Shown: positions 11,361-24,465, numbered from the stretch's first letter. The stretch is DNA of 64,000 nt from Chrysomallon squamiferum (GCA_012295275.1 CM022674.1:15912424-15976423), one strand, 5' to 3'. Notes: generated from the sequence alone by a model not told the origin. Translations and numbers: made by a program.

Positions 11361-11400
11361 TAACTACTACTACTACTACTACTAATAATAATAATACTAA
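11287..11400. repeat. (CTA)n microsatellite
   Basis: Imperfect ACT/CTA trinucleotide tract followed by AAT repeats, in the intron between N-half exons. Confidence 0.93.
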
Positions 11401-11854
11401 TAAAAATAACAATTCAAGGGAGAGGATGCAAAAGAGAGAGAGAGAGAGAGAACAATGTCATGTGGCGTTGTTTTATAAATCAACGAATGTTAAAGATACA
11501 GCCGATACTTTTCACACTAAGTGGTTCTTGCATTTCACATTTAACGCTAAATGTTTTGTTCTTAAAATTATTCCTTCAGAACATAGATTAGTGAGACTGA
11601 AAACACAGCTAATCCTTGGTCGGGAGGTTATGGTCTGTTCCACTAAACACGGGTATACGATGCAGTAATAATCACATTATAATTTCCTGATCTAATCTTA
11701 ACACTTGATCCCAAATAACATGAACACTGTTCAAATGTACAGTTGTATCAGGATAGCACATACACATTCTTGTTTATACGACTGAGTTATGTTAATTGAG
11801 TTATGTTAATTTTATCTATGTGAATGTTATGAATGTCCAATTATTTATACATAT

Positions 11855-12613
11855 AATAAAGTGAACAAATGATATAAATCACTATAATTTTAACTATGCA
11901 GTAACATAAACGACGAAGTGATGGAACGATTTTTTCAGGTTATTTATTGATACAGACTATTCCATAATCGCGTATTGTACTAGGGGTTAGAGCGTATCAG
12001 TGATTTCTATATAAGAACAATAGCGTTCTGTATAAGAACAATAGTACGGAGACACGAGTCAGTATGACACAAAGAATTACATTACACAGGTGTGTGCGTC
12101 AGTAGTATATACAAAGAATTATATTACATGGGTGTTTGGGTCAGTAGGCTATATAAGTGAATACATTACAGGGTACAAAGGTCAGTACGATTTACAACGG
12201 ATTATATTACAGTGGTATATGGGTCGGTAGGGTTGACAAATATTTATATTACAGCGTTGAAGATCTGAGCATATTTCTCAAAAACAATATTACTATCAGG
12301 CAAGATACATTAAAGGAGCAAGTTACATCAGACTGTGTTACAGATGTGTATGGTTATCTTTTCATTACATTTTGAAGTTCATTGTTACGCGAGATTATTA
12401 GTATAAGGCAATGTATAATTAATTATATTGCTGACGTTAAATGGGTCATGTGTAGTTATATATAATAGTGGTGTGCTGACCACATATAATTAAATTATAT
12501 GGGTACAGATGTCAGATATCTTGATATATGGTATCATAAGAGGCTGTAGGATCAATCCTTCTTAGCGTACCCTTTGCATTATATTTCTTCTTAGCGATGA
12601 GATATGTGTGTAT

Positions 12614-12675
<62 letters not shown>

Positions 12676-12830
12676 ACACACACAATTATTGGTAACTGAA
12701 AACCTCTTTTTTTTCTTTCGTACAATTATCATGCAGATAAAAGGATTGTTGGTAAATTTAGACTCACTGACTATTCAGTTATGTTATATATCTAAATGTC
12801 AGTCACTATCTTGCTTACTCACACTGGCAC
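11855..12830 (+). repeat. ~1 kb inverted repeat, left arm
   Basis: The sequence matches the reverse complement of 19110-20155 along almost its whole length. The match includes the (CA)n tract and flanks such as GATCAATCCTTCTTAGCG. Relative to the right arm it lacks about 125 bp next to the ACGAGTCAGTATGACAC motif. About four to five degenerate ~40-bp tandem units (core AAAGAATTATATTACATGGG) lie at about 12060-12270. The weak 72-residue open frame is mirrored in the other arm and has no recognisable domain. Confidence 0.88.
12615..12684. repeat. (CA)n microsatellite in inverted-repeat arm
   Basis: About 70 bp of CA dinucleotides. The mirrored tract in the other arm (19241-19286) is shorter. 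Confidence 0.95.
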
Positions 12831-13194
12831 ACTGAAGAAACGGAAAACAATTTAATTTACAAATTTCATTTCCTTTGTTACAATGTTTGATACAATAATA
12901 CCATTAATATAGTGTAAATATAATCAACATCATTATTTACATTTAATACTACTACTAATAATACTAATACTAATACTAATACTACAACTACTACAATTAT
13001 CATTATTTCTAACAAAAATATTTGAAATTTTAAAAATCTCATCGAGAGGAATTCCGCGTGTAGTGTACTTGAAGAACAATTAATTATGTTGTGGTTGTGG
13101 ACAAATTTGAATCTACTACGTCTGTAAATGAGTTATTTATTTTATTTCATTAAATCACGAAAATAAATAAATAAAAGTATAATAAACAAATTAC

Positions 13195-13339
13195 CGACTA
13201 AATCCTAACATGTGATATAAAACAGAAGCATCTTTCTCATCAAAACCATCATCACAGATTGTTCCCCACGTCCCGTTTACTGCAATCTCAACTCGACCTT
13301 GTGTTGGTTTTCCTCTTCCATTCACTAAGCGTACTGGTT
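13195..13339 (-). CDS. SRCR group A N-half exon with lost cysteine
   Basis: A 145-bp exon with TTATTTCAG acceptor and GTAATT donor, about 97% identical to 1225-1369. It encodes PVRLVNGRGKPTQGRVEI and GTWGTICDDGFDEKDASV. The next residues are LYHML, whereas the near-twin exon has LCHML: TGT has become TAT, which removes a conserved disulfide cysteine. It begins with AA and so shares the TAA-junction problem when joined after any local C-half exon. No C-half partner is visible between it and 11047. It is either a decaying duplicate or a domain with altered disulfides. Confidence 0.82.
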
Positions 13340-13559
13340 CTGAAATAATGACAGGTTTATATATGATCAGTCAATCATGATAGTGCAAATTATTCCGAAA
13401 GAAAATAGTATATAAAGAAATATGATAATTTTCATTTACGAAGATATTTGTTAAAGTATAATACAGATACCGTCATATCTTTGGCTTTGTTGTAGATACC
13501 AACATCGAACGTATGTATCATTATCAAGGATTTTAATTTTAGTTATTTTAATGAAAACA

Positions 13560-13702
<143 letters not shown>

Positions 13703-15036
13703 ATAATGAAATACTGAAAGGTTTCAATATGAACTGACACAGCCATGCTTAATATATAATTAATGAAATAATAATTTACACCGATTCGTTTTTTCAATTT
13801 TCCAAAAATATTTAAATTTCCAACACTGCATACCTCTTTACCTCCAAGTTCTGTGCTCAAAATACATATGTTTATCTTTTTCTCAGTATTTTAATTTAGC
13901 AAATAAAAAGTCAGAATAGAAAATAGTGATAAAGCTAAATAATTATAATTCAGCTTTCTAATTTTAAGTTTGTCTTTATTAGTGTTTGAATGAACACACA
14001 GTATAATTTGTCTGAAGGAATAATTCATTTTTTTTTAAATTAAATATTTAAATATTTAATATATAATCAGAATAGAAAGTGGTGACATTATTTTTTATTT
14101 GATATAATTAACAGTCAATTTTCTGGGTGTTTTTTTCGTTTTATTTTTATTTGATTTTTGAGAATAAATATTATGCATAATTGACAATTATTATGATTAA
14201 CAGGACCAGACAATTCAACTTTATAAGTACATTAATTAAACGTTATTAATGTGTCTAATATTTAAGTTTAGCTTTATTACATCTTGAATGAACACAAAAT
14301 ATAAAGCATTTTAACAAAGCATTTTTACTCTAAAATATCTCAATTTAATCAGTAGTAGCTGGAAACAAACAGTTCACTCTAAAAATCACACTTTTCAGTG
14401 ACTCACTTGGGATCAATTTGAAACTGGAAACGTAAAAAGGTCTTAACTTTACATAAATAAATTTAAAAAAATTGATAAAGCCGAATTTTTAATCGCATAC
14501 AAAAACAGCGCAAGACCCGGAAGTGAAACACTAAAACATGTTAGTCACAAAATATCAACACAGTCATCCAACACATCACACTGAATATTTAAAATTCAAA
14601 ATAAATTCAAATTAGCAAAACTTTATGTTTTGTCGTTCATGCTTGTGTTTATTGTTTATGTTTTATTCGTATAAATGTACGTATATTTCTGTATGTTAAG
14701 TATGTGTGTATGAAAGTAAGTAAATATTCATGCTTATGCATATATATATATATCTGTAAATATATATGCATGCTTGTGGAGACAAGAATCACACCTTTAA
14801 ACACCTTGGATGTTTAAACACCTCAGTCTGAGGCAACAAGGTGATTTAACAAGGAATATAAACGCTAAATTGACAGCAATTTATATAAATCAATAAGTAT
14901 ATCTATCCACTGCACGGAGAATCTGCACGGAGAACACAAAAAAACATTAAAATTTTAGGTATAATAAACGTTATTGACACAGGTTAACTGCACATTACAC
15001 CCTATCAACATAAGAATAACAACAAATTCAGCACAC

Positions 15037-15095
<59 letters not shown>

Positions 15096-17059
15096 CTCAA
15101 CAACAACAAAAAAAAAGAAATAATTAAAATCTGTAATTTCATAATCTTAGTTTTTAAAAGTATTACAGCCTAGTGCATTTCTGAATTATTTAATCTCTAA
15201 AAGTGTCAAAATGGACATTGTGTGGTCAGCATGTCCATTTTATGTGAATATCACTATTAAACTCCAAATATTACATCTTGGGTTGAAATAATACTTTGAA
15301 CTTTAATGTTCAATTAAAGTCATTTCAAGGTCGAGCAAAAGGTGAAAATGTTCCAAAATGTATTTGCTACCTGCTATTGGCTCATTTGGAACCCTTACCA
15401 AATTATCTTTCCAATAAAATATTTTCATAAAAATGTACCTACTTATTAGCAAAGTATCAATCAAAAAATAGTGGCAGTTATGCCCATTTGCACCAAAATG
15501 TCAACATTCGAGGGCGAATATTATTGAGCCTGTTATACCAATGTCATCTAACATACATGCTTTCTACTGTGAATCTTTTGTCCATGTGAATGTGACTAAC
15601 GTTTATAGGAATTATTATAGTAATTATTAAACTAAATTATTAAATTTATGATAATAAAATATAGTTAATACGTCATTTTAATATTTGGTTTTCTCGCCTA
15701 TAGACAGAACGGAAGAGGTGAACAATATTAACACGTAATATCGTCCATTAAGCCGAACATCGATCGTACTTATGAACCGGGAAGTGTTGTCATCAACCAG
15801 TAACAGAATAATCGAAAACACGATTTTTAAGCAAAAATGAAATTAATGATATTATTTAAACTGAAACATTTTGAATTCATAATTCGTCAATTTTTAAAGA
15901 TCGTTCACATAAAAACTGCTCTGGCATGCATACATCACGCACACTTAAATTAACTGAGTGAATACATTATAATAACTAAATAAATGCATCAATCAATAAT
16001 TACAAAAATCTTATATATCTAAACTTATCACTTGATTCTCGTTATGGGTTCATTCGTTATGATTATCATCTTGTTTCACTGGTATTTTCTCTCAGTCACT
16101 GACTCAGTTTAAATAAAAATTGTGTTGACATTCTGCGATTGGGATTTGATATCTATCCGCATATAGATTGCTCCAGAACATTTTTTTTTATTTTACTTTT
16201 TTCTTTAATATATTTTTTCTTTATTTTTAGATTATTTAAATTTATAATATTATCCTGATTCCTGTTTTTGTATACATAACATTCTGACTGACTAAGCTTA
16301 ATCTTATAATCGAAATCTAACTGAATCCAGATTTATACACTGTATAATTATTCTAGATGTAAATGTTTGACAATTCATAAACAGGCACACAGACAAATAT
16401 AATATGTATTACAAATAATACAAGTATTTTGTAACCGGACAGCTAACTTAACCCAACTTTGCACATTGTAGGATTATATGATGCTACGACTATTTCACAG
16501 TTCATAAACGAGCGTGCAGACAAAGGATACTAGATGATTGTTGACACTTAACAAAAGGGTGGACACTCTGATGTTAAATATGTTAAAATATAACGACTGT
16601 TTCTCAGTGCTAAACGCGGACTGACGACAACTTTAAATATTTTATTATATTTCGCGGGGAAAATAGTTAACAGTAGTGAAAATAGACATACATTAAATAC
16701 GTCAAGCTGTATGTGTTGTTCGTCCGTGCTAAACAAATAATAATGGTGTATACTTGTTAAACACGGATTGATGCGAAATTTAAATATTTTATTACATTTT
16801 ACGGGGGAAAATAGTCGGTTTCGTACTTTGCGGTTTCGATGATTCTATACGATTTTTGTAGATTAATGTTAATTATTGTGCAGTTATTGTTTCTTTGTTT
16901 GTTGTTATTGTTTTTGTTTGTTTTTAATTATTATTTTATGTTACAGATCGTTAAAGAATACGTAAAGATAATTTTGTAATGCTGTTTTCGTTTTCCAAAT
17001 ATATCCCTGCACATGTAATCGTACTCAAATCATTTTCTAAAACGTGAATATTTTTATTT
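13703..17059. other. Gene-poor AT-rich stretch
   Basis: No coding exon is supported. It contains an (AT)n tract at 15043-15094 and an 11-bp perfect stem with a 12-nt loop at 15208-15241. It also contains a diverged copy (about 16420-16900) of the intronic sequence found at 5890-6300 and 8955-9370, recognised by TTTTGTAACCGG and GCACATTGTA motifs. Confidence 0.5.
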
Positions 17060-17064
17060 AGATC

Positions 17065-17251
17065 AGACAGCAATAGCTCAGTACTGCTACCACGATAGCT
17101 AGACGCGTGTTTTCTTAGTTCAAATGAAGCAATAGTACTAGCCTAATGAAAAAAATATATTAACTAGAGGAATAAAAAAGTATGTATGAAACACAATTCC
17201 GAGTGACAGGAATTTTTTATAATTCAAAATATTGTAAATAATGCCATTCAA

Positions 17252-17334
<83 letters not shown>
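17065..17334 (+). mobile_element. tRNA-derived SINE-like element with long A tail
   Basis: The head resembles a degenerate tRNA: TAGCTCAGT near 17082 matches an A box, and GTTCAAATG about 50 bp further on matches a B box. An AT-rich body follows and ends in 81 uninterrupted A residues at 17254-17334. This fits an RNA polymerase III-derived SINE inserted on the plus strand. No target-site duplication was identified. Confidence 0.5.
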
Positions 17335-17336
<2 letters not shown>

Positions 17337-17925
17337 GAAAGACGGACGGTTTCCCAAATTAATGAAAAAAAGAAAGCAATATGAAAGAAAATGTTTGAAT
17401 TTTTAATGTGTTTTAGCTTTTATTTGATATAAATCCATAAACTGCTAATTTTGAAACAAATTGCTAAATGTAAATTTATAACACTTGTGAAATTTAATTT
17501 TATGTTTGTTTTCTTTGGAAAAAGTTGTTATATGTAAATTTACATAAACAAATGTTGCTGAATTATTTTATTTTAATTTATGTTCTGGATAAAGATATGT
17601 TTATGACAATATAAAAAAAAATTGTCAATAACTGCAGAATATAATTTGTATCAGTTATTACTAGAAAAATACACCGAAAGTGCACGTAATTTGAAATAAA
17701 TACAAGAACAACAATAAACAGGCTAATAATAAGGTTTAGTAATATTCAGTCTCTTCTCATTAACATTATCTTATAACGGTGTTAATTTAATGTAAAATGA
17801 TGATTGTTAAACTTCAGATATTATATTATATTTGATTTAGAACGAAGATCCTCATTTACCTTAATGCATCTGTAAACGAAAAAGAAAGAATGATAGATAC
17901 ATACATACACATATATGCCTCCACC

Positions 17926-18040
<115 letters not shown>

Positions 18041-19109
18041 CGCGCGCGGTCTTTTCCCCTGTACATGTATGTTGTGACTTGAAACTGTCCATGATACTGT
18101 AGCCATAGATCACATTTAAAAAATGAAATGTATATAGTTTCAAACCTTCTTATTTAGCATTTCTGAAATAACTAAACTAAAGCTGTAAAGTGTGTGTGAT
18201 TTAGTTTTGTTTTCTTTCTCTCTGAAAATCTCTTTATGTAATTTCTTTGAACTCGGTCATTACACTTTTCCAGTTACTGTTTCTGGTTGTTTATGCTTCT
18301 TTTAAAGAAATAAATTGGTTAGATGAAAAACTGTTTATTAATCAATTTTCGTATGAGATATCTAGAACGGGAAATAAGCATTTTGTAGTTAACATTTTAA
18401 ATAATTTCCAATTAGTATTTGTTGTGTGTGGAAATTACACAAGACTTAAACATTAAACTTCATGAAGTAGTTAAATTGTGCTGTAATTAACTATTGTTAT
18501 AATATAAGAAAAATATTACAATTCGGTAAATTTTATTTATTGTTTATGAGTAATCAAGACAATACAATATGTTAATATGAATGCATATAAGACACTATTT
18601 TATTAATACTAATAAAAATAATAAAATAATACTAATAAAAATAATAACAGCAAAGCATTTCAACCACTGATCTGTCTGTCTGTCTGTCCGTATCTATGTA
18701 TATTTCTTTCTAATCGGTTTGTTTATCGATATATATCAACCTTTAGATCAGTTAAGTTACAGGTGTTTTTCGCTATCTAAAATATATCATAAAAATTATA
18801 ATAGCATTTGATTTAATACAGTGATAAAAGATCATATACATAAATCAATAGCAATAAGAGAAATATTAAATATAAATAAAAAAATAGTTTTTCTTTTCTT
18901 AAGCATGGATATCTTTGACAGAACTCTTTTTGCATGACCATGAGTAATATTCATTTTCATAAATGGCTTGCATGTAATTATGCCCAACTAACTTTTTTTT
19001 TATTATGTGACTGTCAAGCAGTAATCATTTATATGAGGAAAAGTAACAAAGGAAATGAAATTTGTAAATTAAATTGTTTTCCGTTCCTTCAGTGTATCAG
19101 TGTGAATAA
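18041..19109. other. No recognisable gene
   Basis: AT-rich intergenic or intronic sequence with short CTGT repeats near 18672. Only low-complexity short frames are present. Confidence 0.45.
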
Positions 19110-19237
19110 GCAAGATAGTGACTGACATTTAAATATATAAAATAACTGAATAGTCAGTGAGTCTAAATTTACCAACAATCCTTTTATCTACATGATAATT
19201 GTACGAAAGAAAAAAAAGAGGTTTTCAGTTACCAATA

Positions 19238-19286
<49 letters not shown>

Positions 19287-20155
19287 ATACACACATATCT
19301 CATCGCTAAGAAGAAATATAATGCAAAGGGTACGCTAAGAAGGATTGATCCTACAGCCTCTTATGATACCATATATCAATATATCTGACACCTGTACCCA
19401 TATGATTTAATTCTACGTGGTCAGTACACCACTATTATATATAACTACAAATGACCCATTTAACGTCAGCAATATAATTAATTATACATTGCCTTATAAT
19501 AAAAATCTCACGTAACAATGAACTTCAAAATGTAATGAAAAGATAACCATACACATCTGTAACACAGTTTGATGTAACTTGTTCCTTTAATGTATTTTGC
19601 CTCATTGTAATATTGTTTTTGAGAAATATGCTCAGATCTTCAACGCTGTAATATAAATATTTGTCAACCCTACCGACCCATATACAACTGTAATATAATC
19701 TGTTGTATATCGTACTGACCTTTGTAACCTGTAATGTGTTCACTTATATAGCCTACTGACCCAAACACCCATGTAATATAATTCTTTGTATATACTACTG
19801 ACGCACACACCTGTGTAATGTAATTCTTTGTGTCATACTGACTCGTGAATCTGTGGGTGCCCTCCCAAAACACTGAGGTCCCATAACGCGGAGGCATTAA
19901 ACAATACAAGACAAGGTTGAGCGCATTACTAATAACGTGCCGTTTACCTTGAATAACACGGGATGTCTCCGTATTATTGTTCTTATACAGAACTCTATTG
20001 TTCTTATATAGAAATCACTGATACGCGCTAACCCCTAGCACAATAAGCGATTATGGAATAGTCTGTATCAATAAATAACCTGAAAAAAATCGTTCGATCA
20101 CTTCATCGTTTATTTTACTGCATAGTTAAAATTATAGTCATTTGTTCATTTTATT
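19110..20155 (-). repeat. ~1 kb inverted repeat, right arm
   Basis: Reverse-complement counterpart of 11855-12830, about 6.3 kb away. It carries about 125 bp (near 19848-19970) absent from the left arm, and a shorter CA/TG tract (19241-19286). The arm ends a few hundred bp beyond the PARP catalytic exon, on the side where that gene's remaining 3' exons would be expected. Confidence 0.88.
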
Positions 20156-20439
20156 ACATCTATAAATAATAGGTCATTCATAACCTTCACATATTTAAAA
20201 TTATAGTTATTCATAACATTTATTCATTTTATTATTTAAGGATGACATACTGATTAAACACCTGTATCTGAGGCAGTACAAATCATATATAATAAATTAT
20301 TTATGAACTAAGATTGGATAAAAAAATATGTTGATAATGATGATCATAAATAAATAAATAAAACATATATTGAAGTATACATAATGTATTTAGGCTATTT
20401 AATTGTATGTAAACAGTGTCATAAAATGTGTACTCTTAC

Positions 20440-20679
20440 CTACAGTACCTTTCCCACATGCGTAGATTCTGAATGCGAAACAAAGATTTCAGTTTGAATT
20501 CCGATTTGTTCATGGTAGAGAAAAATAATTTCATCACAGTTTTCACCTCCTCGACTTCGGTCAAGTCATCAAGTTTTAGTTTCACCAGTTCTACTGGTTG
20601 GTAACAGTCTAGAGGGAACCAGTTGTCTGGGAGAATTGGTGAACGTGGAAACTTCTTCGACGAAAGACATCGATGAACT
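20440..20679 (-). CDS. PARP catalytic domain, first exon (PARP12/ZC3HAV1-like)
   Basis: The minus strand encodes LPDNWFPLDCYQPVEL, EEVKTVMKLFFSTM and then FRIQNLRMWERYC. The RIQN...LW..Y motif marks the N-terminal edge of the ADP-ribosyltransferase domain in PARP7/11/12/13-type proteins, which modify protein or nucleic-acid targets with ADP-ribose. It ends at a good GTAAGA donor in phase 2; the AAATTCAG acceptor is inferred. From that acceptor the catalytic frame needs two incoming bases, but the preceding exon ends in phase 0. A phase 0 reading (MSFVEEVSTFTN) is also coding-like for the first ~15 codons. So either a 1-nt frameshift lies near 20620 or a splice site is misplaced. No H-Y-E catalytic-core exon is visible downstream. 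Confidence 0.8.
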
Positions 20680-20710
20680 CTGAATTTTATTGTATAATAA
20701 AAATAAGTAA

Positions 20711-20825
<115 letters not shown>

Positions 20826-20987
20826 AAAAAGTTAAAACAAAAATGAAGTAGGATATTAAGATATACGATAACGACAGACAAGTTTTGAAAACGTTAAGAG
20901 AGAAAAACATTTAAAATAAGTGAAAGTGAGGTACAAAATATGTTAATCGAAAGTTATTGGTCTTGTACAATATTTTTCTATTTACAC

Positions 20988-21179
20988 TTTTGTTTGCCTC
21001 TGTACATCATCACTAGAAACAAAAGCAGGTCTCCTCAACAGTCGTCTTTGTTTTAATGTTTCCAGATGTGTTTGGATCATCTGGCTAAAATGTATTTCAT
21101 ACTGAAACGTGTCAGTTTCAAAATTATAAAATGGTTGCCCTGCCAAGTACTTCAGTTCAAGAGTATACTGCAGACTTTT
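20988..21179 (-). CDS. WWE domain, C-terminal-part exon of PARP-like gene
   Basis: A 192-bp exon (64 codons, phase 0 at both ends) with a TTTTTGTTATAG acceptor and GTGTAA donor. It encodes YLAGQPFYNFETDTFQYEIH, then FSQMIQTHLETLKQRR and LLRRPAFVSSDDVQ. The Y-I-F..M.Q.....R..RRP pattern is the second half of the WWE domain found just before the catalytic domain in PARP12, ZC3HAV1 and related proteins, where it binds ADP-ribose units. It joins in frame to the exon at 21624-21819, giving the whole WWE domain across the two exons, with the catalytic exon next at 20440-20679. Confidence 0.85.
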
Positions 21180-21623
21180 CTATAACAAAAACAATATGCT
21201 GTTTTATGTAATAACATATGATATGGGTATGATATATGTTATATGTAAAGTAACGTCAGTTGTGTGACATGATGTGATATTCTTTGACTATGTATGAATG
21301 TGATATGTGATACAACAGATTATTTTTATTTGATAACTACTAATATATTATAAACACAATGTTATAGGTATTAACATGAACATTTTAAACATCTCTTTCT
21401 TTCTTCCTTCTTACTTTTTCTAAATTGTATTTTATAAATTTTCATTTCTTTAAATATTATTTATCTTTCTTACGTATAATGTTCTTTATCGTTTTTAAAC
21501 TAAAATTAAAGTAAGACAATAAGTAAATGAATAAATAAATTAAACAAAATGAAAGATAAAATAAAATAAATAAGAATAAAAAATAAAAAAGTAGTTCATC
21601 AATAAAATAAAATTAGTATTCAC

Positions 21624-21819
21624 TGGCTTATAAGGCAGCCAATTTCCAGAGTCTGCCTCAAAATACCAACACCACTGTGTGAGCTGTGTGAAGTTGTCTT
21701 CTTGTCCAGTGACATACGATGCTGTTGAGAGACGCTGAACTTTGACATCAACCACTCCCAGTTCCAAACAAACTAAAGCTCTCGTTACTGGCAAATGCAA
21801 TAGAGAAATTATTTGAAAA
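21624..21819 (-). CDS. WWE domain, N-terminal-part exon of PARP-like gene
   Basis: The minus strand encodes VKVQRLSTASYVTGQEDN followed by TQWCWYFEADSGNWLPYKP, the W.W....G.W..Y core of a WWE domain. The RLSTAS segment matches the linker before the last WWE in PARP12/ZC3HAV1 proteins. A CTTTTTTCAG acceptor and GTGAAT donor give 196 bp; it ends in phase 0, matching the next exon. The first ~25 codons after the acceptor do not resemble an upstream WWE, so the true start could be an internal AG. The TATA-rich sequence upstream is intron. Confidence 0.8.
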
Positions 21820-22084
21820 CTGAAAAAAGAATGTGTGTATGTCTGTCTGTATATACGAGTATACATTATAGATATAGATGTAGTAAATTTTAATTAGTGG
21901 CACAAAAAAGTAATAGTACAATTGCAATACGATTAACACATAACATGTTTACATATTGTTTTGTAGTATTAAGTAATAAAAAAAAATAGTAAAAGAGTAT
22001 ACTTAAAAGAGAGGAAATCTTCTGAGATGTCTTAATGAACTATTATTTTTCAAATTATTTTTAATACATACTTTTTCAAAAAGA

Positions 22085-22154
22085 TAAAAAACTTAGGACA
22101 TTGGATCCAAGGAGGACTGAACTTGTGGACAATACCTTCTGAAGGATGTACTCT
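22085..22154 (-). CDS. Possible further exon of PARP-like gene
   Basis: A good TTTTGTTTCAG acceptor is followed by an open frame that includes HPSEGIVHKFSPPWIQCP. No clear donor follows and no domain is recognised. Position and strand fit an exon between the 17-residue repeat block and the WWE exon. This is a weak call based on acceptor strength and residue composition. Confidence 0.3.
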
Positions 22155-22199
22155 GAAACAAAAGTAAAACTACATTCTGATATGTCACTGTTATTAAAA

Positions 22200-22745
22200 C
22201 TTATACTTTTTTCCATATTCATTTATCGCTTCTGGTTGTTTCACATTAAGTTGTTTCTGTTGTGAAACTTATACTGGATGTAATTTCACTTTAACATCAA
22301 GTTGTTTATGCTGTGAAAGTTGAGCTGGATCTGCTTTCACTTTTACATCAAGTTGTTTCTGCTGTGAAACTTGAGGTCCATTTGCTTTCACTTTTACATG
22401 TAGTTGTTCTTGCTGTGAAATTTGTGCTCGATCTGCTGTAACTTTCAGGCCAAGTTTTTTCTTCTGTGCATCTTTTACTGGATAAGCTTTCCTCATCACA
22501 TCAAGCTGTTCCTACTGTTTTTGAGACGGAATAGTTTTCAGTTTGACATCAAGTTGTTTTTGCCTTGAAACCTGTTTTAGATCTAGTTTTACTTTCAAAT
22601 CAAGTGGTTTCTATTCTAAATCTTTTATTGTATCTGCTGAGACTTTCCTGTTAAATTGTTCCTCTTCTGGAAGATCATCTTGGTAATACCACCCATTGGT
22701 TTCGAAGACGTCATTATCATCAAATTTATCAAAGTGAAATATACT
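22200..22745 (-). pseudogene. Coding-like block with 17-residue (51-bp) tandem repeats
   Basis: About eight tandem units of exactly 51 bp (TGTGAAA recurs at 22261, 22312, 22363 and 22414) encode a consensus close to LDVKVKADPAQVSQQKQ. The repeat is charged and Gln-rich, and the 3-bp periodicity and conserved residues indicate coding origin. It is preceded by a TTATTTCAG acceptor near 22746 and by ETNGWYYQDDLPEEEQFN. Several in-frame stops interrupt it: TAG or TAA where other units have sense codons, near 22515, 22289 and 22615. It may be a decayed exon of the adjacent PARP-like gene or of a separate repeat protein. The family is not recognised. Confidence 0.5.
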
Positions 22746-22775
22746 TCTGAAATAAAATATAACAGTGAATCAGTG

Positions 22776-23270
22776 ATTTCTCTTAAATCTTCACCAGTTG
22801 TGGTATTTTCATCATTAAATGTAACATTGACAGGTTTTCTATTTTTTAAAATACATTTAATACTGAATTATCAAAACTTTGGTAAGTTTGTGTACTATTT
22901 GTAAAATTCTATCTGCCAAGCATTCTACCTCTTTCTTGTACATGTTTAAATCCCTGAAAATAGCATTATAAATATAAAATAGACAATGGATATTTAAAAA
23001 ATAATAAGTATAAAATAATTTTGCTACTTGCTTAAAAAAGAGAAAAAGGAAATAATAATAATAATAATATTAACAATAATTATAATAAACAAAGAAACAA
23101 ACTAAGTATCTAACAAATAAATAAATAAATAAGTAAATAAATTAGTAAGTAAACAAAAATAAGTGAGTAAGTAAGTAAGTATATACGTAAGTAAATAAAT
23201 AAATAAACATTAACCAATAAAAGCTAAGTTATAAATTTATGTATGTGCGATTTCTTCTGTGCCAGTGCAA
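22776..23270. other. Intergenic/intronic, AAT- and AAAT-rich
   Basis: Degenerate AATA/AAGT repeats around 23050-23210 and no supported gene. A short minus-strand frame at 22760-22850 (VNVTFNDENTTTGEDLREIT) looks coding-like but has no convincing splice sites. Confidence 0.4.
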
Positions 23271-23308
<38 letters not shown>

Positions 23309-24317
23309 CAACAACAACAACACAACAATGATACAATCAATAATTAAGAAAGAAAATGATGTCTGACATTTCATTAATTTAAAATTTTTATAATGTCGTT
23401 TTATATTTGTCTTTTTCTCCTTTCTTTCATCCAATCTTGTTATTCGTTCACTGTTTATATAATTACAGTACCTGATCTGTATAGGACAGTATTGTCAATA
23501 AAATCATAAAACAAAGAAGTTTTCTGAAGTATTCTTAATACATTAATTGATTAATAATGTGTTCATTTATCAGCAATGGGGAACACCTTCAAGCAGGCGG
23601 TTTCGATATCTGAAACTTTGTGGTTCTTTTTTATCAAGCTACTGCGTTTAAGGGCTTCAACATCGTATAAGGGAGGTAAGTCTCACAGTCATATTTGGTG
23701 AAATAGCAAAGTTCTCGTTCTTAATGAGTTCACAATTATTAGTAGAAGAATACTGACAAATAATAATGATGATAATACAAATAATAACAATGATAATAAC
23801 AAATATTATGTGTATTAAAAATATATATATATATATATAAATCGGGTAATTTGTATTAAATTTGTCTTTAAATCTATAACACAATCACAATCGAGTTTAA
23901 ATAAAATAAATCATATCGCTTGGCTATTTTTCCTTTTATACATTCCATAACTTTGCTTTAGTTGTTTTATTTTTAAAATTATACAGCACTATACCAAGTG
24001 GGAAATATAGGCTCGATTGGAATAAACGATATAATTAAGCAATTGTGGCCGAATACATATGATCTATATTTTAACTATACAAGTAAATGTCGTGTAATTT
24101 ATGTACTTACAAGTAACACAAAGTAGTTTCAGTTATTTGCATTTATTTATCTGTGTTTTTATCTGTATTATTTTTTACGTAGCCTTTTTTAAAACTATTA
24201 ATACTTTATGTTAAAGACCCACATTGATCATCCTACACTATCAAAAATATTAATAACCAGAATGTCCGTGTTCGGCTGAAGGGCTAGGATTTCAGTAGGT
24301 AAATAAGCCGGTTAACA

Positions 24318-24430
24318 CTCCATAATACTAATACTAATAGTAATACTAATACTAATACTAGTACTAATAATAGTAGTAGTAGTAGTAGTAGTAGTAGTAA
24401 TAATAGTAGAAGTAGTAGTAGTAGTAGTAG

Positions 24431-24465
<35 letters not shown>

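Noticed and set aside
12157-12375. A 72-codon frame conserved between the inverted arms (also 19525-19743)
   Set aside because: Conservation follows from the inverted repeat itself. The frame overlaps ~40-bp tandem repeats and has no recognisable domain.
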